Below, piece after piece: positions 1 to 4,832 of a stretch of 5,264 nucleotides of DNA (positions within the stretch are counted from its first letter, which is position 1; each line of letters starts with the position of its first letter). The notes under the pieces were generated by a model, which worked only from the letters and a program-made list of their open reading frames with translations, was not told the DNA's origin and did not search any database. A program made the translations under genes and the position numbers. This DNA comes from an uncultured Alphaproteobacteria bacterium (GTDB lineage Bacteria; Pseudomonadota; Alphaproteobacteria; Rickettsiales; Midichloriaceae): positions 1 through 5,264 of the forward strand of contig CAIOSF010000288.1 in the NCBI GenBank assembly GCA_903860855.1, read 5' to 3'.

Positions 1-49
1 GACTTCGCCTTTGGTTTGACTTCGCTTCCAGCTTGTCTATTGCATGTGG
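1..49 (+). repeat. Short dispersed repeat, copy A (two tandem 17-nt units plus tail)
   Basis: Positions 1-17 and 18-34 are a direct tandem of a 17-nt unit beginning GACTTCGC (12 of 17 bases match). The second unit runs into a tail ending CATGTGG at 49. The same arrangement with a single unit lies on the opposite strand at 4135-4166. Unit 1 matches that copy at 13 of 14 bases, and the tail matches at 14 of 18, with all four differences being transitions. This looks like a decayed repeat family scattered in gaps between genes. Its function is unknown and it may continue past the window edge. Confidence 0.5.
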
Positions 50-50
50 C

Positions 51-120
51 TTGTCGCTCATAGCAACGCTTCGTGACGATGCACTCTGCAAAGTCCAGGA
101 TGTATTAGTTCATACCTATT
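51..120 (+). repeat. Intergenic segment related to 2009-2146
   Basis: TTGTCGCTCAT (51-61) recurs exactly at 2009-2019. The block from ATGCACTC (79-86) through a GTGTAT/ATGTAT-like stretch to GTTCAT has a diverged counterpart at 2111-2146. The two landmarks are 17 nt apart here and 91 nt apart in the other copy. Both copies lie in the non-coding gap ahead of a plus-strand gene. They may be remnants of a repeat or a shared upstream element. The evidence is short matches only. Confidence 0.35.
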
Positions 121-189
121 CGAATTATTTTCAGATCCTGAAACAAATGAGAGTTCTGATCCCAACTTTATCTTTTGACATTCAGTGCG

Positions 190-198
190 TGGTATAAT
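190..198 (+). promoter_or_regulatory. Extended -10 promoter for the 537-residue protein gene
   Basis: TGGTATAAT at 190-198 is a perfect TGnTATAAT extended -10. A perfect TTGACA stands at 175-180, but the 12-bp spacer is too short for an ordinary -35/-10 pair, so the extended -10 probably carries the promoter. A second, weaker TATAAA lies at 205-210. A start near 205 would give a leader of about 40 nt. The ribosome site before ATG 247 is weak (AGGT at 230-233, 13 nt away). Confidence 0.5.
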
Positions 199-246
199 AA
201 CAACTATAAATTGTTTTTAAGTTAAAAATAGGTTGAATCTACCTCT

Positions 247-1860
247 ATGAATTGTGGAAATCCCCAAAACAATATGACAGCGTTTATGTGTAATGTCATA
301 AACAATGCAACCCAAATATTCACAAATGATCAGCTCATAGCATATGATGCTTTATCTGAGGCTGAGCAATACCAGGCTGATAGCATCATTCAGTGCGCTG
401 CCAACATGTTGTTGATGAATCTGGGATACAATATGCAGTATGCCTATTCTCCTGTATATGTGTGGGAATCAACCCAGAGCTCTGCTTTACAACAAATAAT
501 GCAAGATCGCCTTGCAGATCAAGCTGGGGCGTGGAATTTTGCTCAGATCTCATTGCAATCTATGATGGAAGCTTTGATCGCCGACCCCGTAAATTCTCCT
601 GCTTCTTCCCCCGTGGAGGTTGCAAATATGGCTGGCATGGTGAATACGATATTCAATACTGTGTATTGGATCACTGGAGACAATGGTGCATTCGCCATGC
701 CTGGTATATACAATGTTGATCAAATGAATGGCGCTGCCGGCATAGCTGGATCTGGTCCTGCTTCCGTTCCAGGTATTCAAAATGATCAATACTTGGGGAC
801 CGTGTTATACGATCTTGCAGCTTTAAATGTCTTGCAATGTTTTGGCGATCCCACTGCGACTGCAAATGCCATCAGTTATGGCGCTTCTGTAGAGACAAAT
901 AACATCATTACAGGATCATCAGATTTTCAACCAAATGGTCTAGACGGTTTTTTAGCTATACATCCAGACCAATTTGCCCCAACAACCAACATAGAAAGCC
1001 TAGCTGCCGTCATGTATGTAGCGTTCGAGACGGCGATAAGTGGAGTTACCACTCAACAAAACCTCAATCAGTTTAATAGTCTTGTAATGACCCTTAGCCT
1101 CAATACAACCCAGGCAGCAACTCTAAGTTCAATGCAGTCAGTATTCACAGGGATGATCAATGCTGTTAGCAATAACAATATCTATCCATTGTTGCAACTA
1201 AGTGGTTTGTATGACCTTCTCAACAATGACCCCGCTGACGCATCTGGAGGTACTAATTACGGCATGAATATTGCAATCTACGGGCCAACCGCAGGCTGTG
1301 TCAGAGAGAATACATGGTGGTTTAACTGCGTATATAGTGTGGATGCTATTCCTGCAATTAACGTGTATAAAGCATACTTTGATTATACAGGATACAACAC
1401 CGCCTATTCAGTACAACCTTTAGCACAAGCTCCCACCTTATATCAGCAGCTCATGAGCGTGTTCACTGGGGTGCACACTGAAACTTATGACTTGGCCCTC
1501 TCAAACGTCTTGAAAATGGATATCACGGCTCAAGCTAATGGTATGGCCGCGCAGTTGTCTAGTCAAGCAAATTTCGCAGTACTTGATCAGATATATGTTC
1601 AATTGCAACAAGTGAATCAAAATTTAAACTCAATTAATGAAACATTAACACAGATTGAACAAACATTGCAAACCATCGATCAGCAGTTGGTGGCAATTAG
1701 TGATGAACTCCCCCCATCCCCTACTACAACCAGTATATTAAGTCAAATACAGCAGGGTGCATCATTGGGGTACTCAATCTATGGGGCTGTCAGTAGTGGA
1801 GATATTATCGGAGTACTAAACGAAATACCTGATGTTGTTAATTTCTTTGAGGGATTATAA
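247..1860 (+). CDS. Lysine/arginine-depleted acidic protein with C-terminal coiled coil, unknown family
   Basis: I do not recognise the family. In 537 residues there are only two Arg (88, 353), two Lys (375, 423) and two His (239, 410), against about 41 Asp+Glu, so the protein must be strongly acidic. It is rich in Asn, Gln, Ala, Ser and Thr and has six Cys (3, 15, 50, 198, 351, 361). There is no Sec signal peptide: the N-terminus is Asn/Gln-rich and not basic. Residues 446-488 form an unbroken heptad, with Leu every seventh position from 446 to 488 and Ile/Val from 449 to 484. A Pro-rich break (489-492) and a moderately hydrophobic tail ending FFEGL follow. ATG 247 is the start because an in-frame stop lies at 229-231. 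It is flanked by long gaps and has its own promoter, so it is probably monocistronic. The composition suggests a surface, secreted or fibre-like protein; this is inference. The C-terminus lacks the basic residues common in VirD4-dependent signals. Confidence 0.9.
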   Translation: MNCGNPQNNMTAFMCNVINNATQIFTNDQLIAYDALSEAEQYQADSIIQCAANMLLMNLGYNMQYAYSPVYVWESTQSSALQQIMQDRLADQAGAWNFAQISLQSMMEALIADPVNSPASSPVEVANMAGMVNTIFNTVYWITGDNGAFAMPGIYNVDQMNGAAGIAGSGPASVPGIQNDQYLGTVLYDLAALNVLQCFGDPTATANAISYGASVETNNIITGSSDFQPNGLDGFLAIHPDQFAPTTNIESLAAVMYVAFETAISGVTTQQNLNQFNSLVMTLSLNTTQAATLSSMQSVFTGMINAVSNNNIYPLLQLSGLYDLLNNDPADASGGTNYGMNIAIYGPTAGCVRENTWWFNCVYSVDAIPAINVYKAYFDYTGYNTAYSVQPLAQAPTLYQQLMSVFTGVHTETYDLALSNVLKMDITAQANGMAAQLSSQANFAVLDQIYVQLQQVNQNLNSINETLTQIEQTLQTIDQQLVAISDELPPSPTTTSILSQIQQGASLGYSIYGAVSSGDIIGVLNEIPDVVNFFEGL

Positions 1861-1969
1861 AAATGATATCAATCCAATTGTTTGCGTCAGTCTGAAGATC
1901 TCAGAATCTAAAATAAAAATGCCAACGGTACCTTATATGGCTTACCAGTTTAAAATACTGTATACTATG

Positions 1970-2081
1970 ACTAATACCAATTCCCACTTTTAACCAGTAC
2001 ATTGTCGTTTGTCGCTCATGTGTATTCAACACACTTCGCGCCTCTCTTCTTGTGCTGTTTAATTTTGTCATTGGTATTAGT
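1970..2081. repeat. 11-bp perfect inverted repeat, arms 90 bp apart
   Basis: ACTAATACCAA at 1970-1980 is the exact reverse complement of TTGGTATTAGT at 2071-2081. The match does not extend beyond 11 bp on either side. The arms bracket the segment containing TTGTCGCTCAT. They could be ends of a small decayed element, but an 11-bp match within a few kb can arise by chance. Confidence 0.3.
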
Positions 2082-2146
2082 TTTGCAGGTGACCAGCAGT
2101 GTTCATAACCATGCACTCCGCCGGTCTGAGGTGTATCCGTTCATCC
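2009..2146 (+). repeat. Second copy of the 51-120 intergenic segment, expanded
   Basis: It shares TTGTCGCTCAT (2009-2019) and ATGCACTC (2111-2118), followed by a diverged match running to GTTCAT, with the segment at 51-120. About 74 extra bases separate the two blocks here. It ends about 95 nt before virB8. It may be a repeat remnant or a shared upstream element. Confidence 0.35.
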
Positions 2147-2226
2147 CATCGGATTCGCAGCTTATTGCCAAAGGCATAGAGTCGTCTCTCCTGGTACAGA
2201 TAATAACTTAACTTACTATAGTAGAT

Positions 2227-2233
2227 AGAAAGG
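2227..2233 (+). promoter_or_regulatory. Ribosome binding site of virB8
   Basis: AGAAAGG ends six bases before ATG 2240. This spacing favours ATG 2240 over the overlapping upstream TTG at 2237, which would add one residue and sit only three bases from the site. Confidence 0.65.
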
Positions 2234-2239
2234 TGATTG

Positions 2240-2983
2240 ATGCAATTATCAAATGAATCTAATAGACAAGCAATGGTAGCGGAACAGATAGAGGGAGGGC
2301 AGTATTTTGTTCAGGCTAAGAAGTGGTATGATATGATTTATTTATATCCATATACTCAAGCTTTTTACACTCTTATGATGCTTTTGCTGCTGCTCTCATC
2401 GGTGATTGTTGCTATTGGTATTTTGAATATGCAGTATACAAGTAAAAAGATACCATTTGCTGTGTATGCAGATGATCAGGTGAGTTTTATTTCTTATATC
2501 AGGCCGTTGGCCGTATCCTATGAGAATACAAATATTTCAATAGCTCGCTATTTGGCGGAGTATTATGTTAAGTTAAGGGAAACTTATTCCCCAGGCCTAT
2601 TAGACGAAGGGGCATGGCAAAACTTTTTTGAACGGGTACAAGCCACTTCATCGCGTCGAGTCTTTAGTGAGTTTGTGAGATATATGGATACTCAGAGCAA
2701 TCCAATGAGTCCAGTTTTATTATATCGTACCAATGTTGAACGCATGATCAGCGTGACTTATTCGGTATTTCCGGAAGGGCATTACAATAAACCTGACCAT
2801 GTCACCGTATATTTCAAGGCAACAGAAAGAGGCAGAGAATTTGATGAAACTAAAGCATGGAAGGCGGAACTGACCTTTGATATGAGTGATATGTATACAA
2901 ATGCTGACGAACAAAGTAGCATGTACTTCACTGTTATAAAATATAAAGTTACGCCAGTATCTTCATCGGGAACGACTGGCTAA
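2240..2983 (+). CDS. virB8: VirB8 family type IV secretion inner-membrane protein
   Basis: VirB8 is a bitopic inner-membrane component of VirB/D4-type secretion systems; its periplasmic NTF2-like domain dimerises and contacts other channel parts. This 247-residue protein has the expected layout: a short cytoplasmic N-terminus (1-40, with a Lys-Lys-Trp-Tyr-Asp patch just before the membrane), one transmembrane helix (about 41-63, Leu-rich), then a periplasmic domain. Within that domain, YVKLRETY at 109-116 resembles the conserved [YV]-x-x-RE-x-Y helix of alphaproteobacterial VirB8. SNPMSP at 153-158 lies where the family has its Asn-Pro turn. The conserved Gly of the NPxG form is absent. Length is normal for the family. 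The start is ATG 2240 with a good ribosome site. The stop TAA is separated by one base from the first ATG of the virB9 frame, so the two are almost certainly co-transcribed. I recognise the family by pattern, not by a database search. Confidence 0.85.
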   Translation: MQLSNESNRQAMVAEQIEGGQYFVQAKKWYDMIYLYPYTQAFYTLMMLLLLLSSVIVAIGILNMQYTSKKIPFAVYADDQVSFISYIRPLAVSYENTNISIARYLAEYYVKLRETYSPGLLDEGAWQNFFERVQATSSRRVFSEFVRYMDTQSNPMSPVLLYRTNVERMISVTYSVFPEGHYNKPDHVTVYFKATERGREFDETKAWKAELTFDMSDMYTNADEQSSMYFTVIKYKVTPVSSSGTTG

Positions 2984-2984
2984 T

Positions 2985-4124
2985 ATGTTGGAAGTGATGA
3001 AAAAAAACGCTATATTTGTCATATCTATATTCAAAAAATTAGCAATAGGGAGATCAATGCACTGTAAGACAGGGTCAATGAAATTGGCGATAATACCAGA
3101 TCTTATTCTTAAATGCTGCCGCCTTGTAGATTCAATGAGTCTCGGTATATTCCTGTGGATTTGGCTGAGTTCCCGTTGCATATGCAGTATGCATGGCAGG
3201 CTTAGCTCATATTTCCTTGCATTAGTTAATCCGAGGTCTATTATCACGTTAATATTTTCTATGATTCTATCGACAGTTTTACTGTCTTCATTGTGGTGCA
3301 CGCAAGCTTTGGCTGTGGTGACTGCCAGGCCTATAGGTAATGAAAGTAGAATTAAGATAATCACGTATATTCCTAATAGTGTTGTTCTCTTCGTGGGACA
3401 TTACACATTTCATTCCATTATTGAATTCTCTCCTGATGAAGAGATCAAAACCATAACTATGGGTACTCCGACATCATGGCAAATATATCCTGATGGGAAT
3501 CGTATCTTCATCAAGCCAATAGCAGAAGATGCAACAACAAATATGACCGTTATTACTAGTAAACGTATGTACTTCTTCGAGATGCATGCTGAATATGCCG
3601 ATAGTATAAACGATCGCAACATAGCATTCATTACAAAATTCATGTATCCAGATGCTCAAGGAATGGCCGGTCAACAGGGAATAAACAATCCTGGCGGTAC
3701 GATGCAAAACTTCATTCCTCCTGATCTATCAAAACCAGAGCAGTATAATTTCAATTATAAGATTAGTGGAAAGTCTAGACGTCTTGAGCCCGTATTGATA
3801 TTTGATGATGGGGAGTTCACTTATTTTAGATTTCGTAACGTAAATGCCGAGCTCCCGGCTTTTTACACTGTGGGCCAGGATGGAGATGAAAGTATGGTAA
3901 ATTACAGAATATTTGCTGGTTATGTTGTTGTAGAGAGGGTATCGGATAGGTTCACTCTGAGAAGTGGAAAGGAGACTATCTGTGTGTTCAATGAGGCTTT
4001 CAATGCGGCAACTGGCCAGAGTTTTGTTGATGATATAGCTCAGCAAAACGTCAAAATCAGTGCAGAAAATACAAAACGTGATGCAAAGCCAGCCGATCCG
4101 AAAAAGGCTGATAGTAAAAAATAA
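2985..4124 (+). CDS. virB9: VirB9/TrbG/CagX family type IV secretion protein with uncertain N-terminal extension
   Basis: VirB9 forms the outer-membrane core complex with VirB7 and VirB10. The frame is 379 codons, but recognisable VirB9 begins near residue 111. A hydrophobic signal peptide (about 85-110) ends in ALA, giving cleavage after 110. The N-terminal domain then has typical strings: RPIGNESRI (115-123), IEFSPDEEI (146-154), RIFIKPIAEDATTNMTVIT (173-191). A Gly/Pro/Gln/Asn-rich linker (about 224-250) follows. The C-terminal beta-sandwich carries FDDGEFTYFRF (273-283), PAFYTV (291-296) and ESMVNYRIFAGYVVVERV (302-319), and ends at CVFN (333-336). Residues 358-379 form an extra Lys-rich tail. 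A usual VirB9 would start near Met93 (position 3261), but that Met lacks a ribosome site and a basic n-region. Earlier candidates are 2985, 2997, 3057 (AGGGAG four bases upstream) and 3189. Residues 1-84 are unlike VirB9. The family call is secure; the start is not. No virB10 follows. Confidence 0.85.
   Translation: MLEVMKKNAIFVISIFKKLAIGRSMHCKTGSMKLAIIPDLILKCCRLVDSMSLGIFLWIWLSSRCICSMHGRLSSYFLALVNPRSIITLIFSMILSTVLLSSLWCTQALAVVTARPIGNESRIKIITYIPNSVVLFVGHYTFHSIIEFSPDEEIKTITMGTPTSWQIYPDGNRIFIKPIAEDATTNMTVITSKRMYFFEMHAEYADSINDRNIAFITKFMYPDAQGMAGQQGINNPGGTMQNFIPPDLSKPEQYNFNYKISGKSRRLEPVLIFDDGEFTYFRFRNVNAELPAFYTVGQDGDESMVNYRIFAGYVVVERVSDRFTLRSGKETICVFNEAFNAATGQSFVDDIAQQNVKISAENTKRDAKPADPKKADSKK
3093..3118 (+). 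repeat. Segment similar to the terminator region at 4236-4262
   Basis: ATACCAGATC here is followed by a T-rich stretch, TTAAATG and CTG. At 4236-4262 the same order occurs with TTAAGTG and GCTG. About 20 of 26 aligned bases match, and most differences are transitions. One copy is in the odd 5' part of the virB9 frame and the other is non-coding. The first copy lacks the opposing hairpin arm. The similarity is suggestive, not proven. Confidence 0.3.
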
Positions 4125-4134
4125 TACCTGGTTC

Positions 4135-4166
4135 CCACATGTGATGGATAAGCCAAAGGCGAAGGC
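4135..4166 (-). repeat. Short dispersed repeat, copy B
   Basis: On the minus strand this reads GCCTTCGCCTTTGG followed by an 18-nt tail ending CATGTGG. It matches copy A at the left end of the window: 13 of 14 bases to its first unit, and 14 of 18 to its tail, with only transitions in the tail. It has one unit instead of two and lies just after virB9. Confidence 0.5.
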
Positions 4167-4210
4167 AAATTAAAATAATGCAATGAGAGGGGAGCGATGC
4201 AGCAGTAGTG

Positions 4211-4253
4211 AAAAGCAGGATCTGGTATAATAATGATACCAGATCCTGCTTTT
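4211..4253 (+). terminator. Rho-independent terminator of virB8-virB9, probably bidirectional
   Basis: AAAAGCAGGATCTGGTAT (4211-4228) and its exact reverse complement (4236-4253) form an 18-bp perfect stem around a 7-nt loop. The T run at 4250-4253 serves plus-strand transcripts and the A run at 4211-4214 serves minus-strand ones. It lies about 87 nt after virB9 and between convergent transcription units, which fits a bidirectional terminator. Confidence 0.8.
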
Positions 4254-4291
4254 AAGTGGCTGTAGCGATATGACAACAACGCAGCCACTTA
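4253..4291. repeat. Second inverted repeat, 10-bp stem
   Basis: TAAGTGGCTG (4253-4262) pairs exactly with CAGCCACTTA (4282-4291) around a 19-nt loop. It shares one base with the terminator hairpin, so the two stems are directly abutting. No T tract follows. It may back up termination or belong to a repeat element. Confidence 0.5.
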
Positions 4292-4314
4292 CAATCAGTT
4301 AATTTTTATCCTGA

Positions 4315-4363
4315 ACCTGGCATATCGTTTCTGGGATTTACATTGCACCCATTCATGCCAGGT
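4315..4363. repeat. Third inverted repeat, 9-bp stem with inner 4-bp stem
   Basis: ACCTGGCAT (4315-4323) pairs exactly with ATGCCAGGT (4355-4363). Inside, TGGG (4332-4335) can pair with CCCA (4348-4351). The right arm overlaps the last codons and stop of the decayed minus-strand gene, so it could act at the 3' end of that transcript. No adjacent T tract is visible on the minus strand. Confidence 0.4.
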
Positions 4364-4722
4364 AGTCGCCCCAAGATGACTCGAAAATACTTGCAGCTAC
4401 CCTAACACTAAAGGCATGTTCGCCTCCAACGTCTTTGCATTCAAAAACACCTCCAACTGAATTCACTTATACCTTCGTACATGCTTGGCATGCTCCGCAG
4501 GCAGAATGCGCTTAGCGCTATCCTTATGGCCATACAGTAATCCATGATCAGTTATGCAGAGATTGCTATTTCGAGTAGATCAGGCATCTTGTGCGCTGTT
4601 GCGATTGACTGTGGTATATTTTCCAGGTAGTTCATGAAGATTGGATAGCTAGAGTCAGGTTCTTTCGATGGTGTTATAGCTATCGATCCATCTGTTTTTT
4701 TAGCTTCTTGATTGCCAATCAT
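4353..4722 (-). pseudogene. Decayed tandem paralogue of the downstream-edge gene (4833-5264)
   Basis: Three minus-strand frames must be joined to recover a protein like the neighbour. Frame 1 (4722-4552, from an ATG) gives a 56-residue peptide with MIGNQ, FMNYLE and KMPDLLEIAI, matching MLDNP, LMDYFG and KPDPILVANL of the neighbour (its residues 23-81), then a stop. Frame 2 (4555-4463) gives ITDHGLLYGHKD, matching ITNHGWKYSHKN, then a stop. Frame 3 (4463-4353) gives GGVFECK, matching RGVFECK, and continues to FESSWGDYLA and a stop. Net indels of about +2 and -22 nt relative to the neighbour explain the shifts. Both copies are on the same strand, so this is a tandem duplication. The function of the family is unknown to me. 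Homology may extend weakly upstream of 4722. A TGGAGG at 4735-4740 lies 12 nt before the ATG; this could allow the 56-residue peptide to be made, though I think this is a dead gene. Confidence 0.75.
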
Positions 4723-4789
4723 ATTCTATACAGGCCTCCATTTACTTATTGATTTGCATTGTTGATCTTGGTGTATAAACCAGTCTTAA

Positions 4790-4832
4790 TCATAGATAAT
4801 CACTCCAAGATGATTCGAAAACATCTTGCTGA
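4790..4832 (-). other. Out-of-frame remnant of the C-terminus of the 4833-5264 gene
   Basis: Positions 4819-4790 read FESSWSDYL then TGA in a frame shifted by one base from the gene ending at 4833. The paralogue at 4353-4722 carries FESSWGDYLA in frame with its GVFECK block. The DNA between the two blocks differs in length by 4 nt between copies, which accounts for the shift. Confidence 0.6.

Larger units (their letters stand above)
1861..2239. other. Non-coding gap of about 380 nt with repeat fragments
   Basis: No convincing gene is visible. The gap holds an 11-bp inverted repeat (1970-1980 and 2071-2081), the second copy of the segment also found at 51-120 (2009-2019 and 2111-2146), and an open frame from a TTG codon (2002-2211) with one hydrophobic stretch but no ribosome site. 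I see no clear terminator after the upstream gene. No confident promoter for virB8 is visible, though TACTAT at 2214-2219 is a possible -10 without a good -35. Confidence 0.6.

Noticed and set aside
175..180. Perfect TTGACA as the -35 of the first gene
   Set aside because: Only 12 bp from the TATAAT at 193-198 and 24 bp from the TATAAA at 205-210; neither spacing suits a sigma70-type promoter, so only the extended -10 is called.
2002..2211. Plus-strand 69-codon frame from TTG with one hydrophobic segment, ending 28 nt before virB8 (possible VirB7-like small protein)
   Set aside because: No ribosome site at the TTG or the next GTG, no ATG start, no lipobox (LFLC is not a good one), and it overlaps repeat-like DNA. 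Kept as non-coding.
2963..3364. Minus-strand 133-codon frame opposite the virB8-virB9 junction
   Set aside because: It overlaps the end of VirB8 and the signal peptide of VirB9, resembles nothing I know, and shares third codon positions with the plus frame, which makes mirrored open frames common. A shadow is the simpler reading, though the true coding state of 2985-3260 is unsettled.
4223..4233. TGGTATAATAA inside the terminator hairpin, identical to the extended -10 at 190-200
   Set aside because: It is part of the perfect stem and loop and no gene follows on the plus strand; an 11-base AT-rich match is likely chance.
4552..4722. 56-residue ORF as an independent small gene with upstream TGGAGG
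   Set aside because: It aligns to the middle of the neighbouring gene and continues out of frame into its homologue, so it is better explained as a pseudogene fragment.
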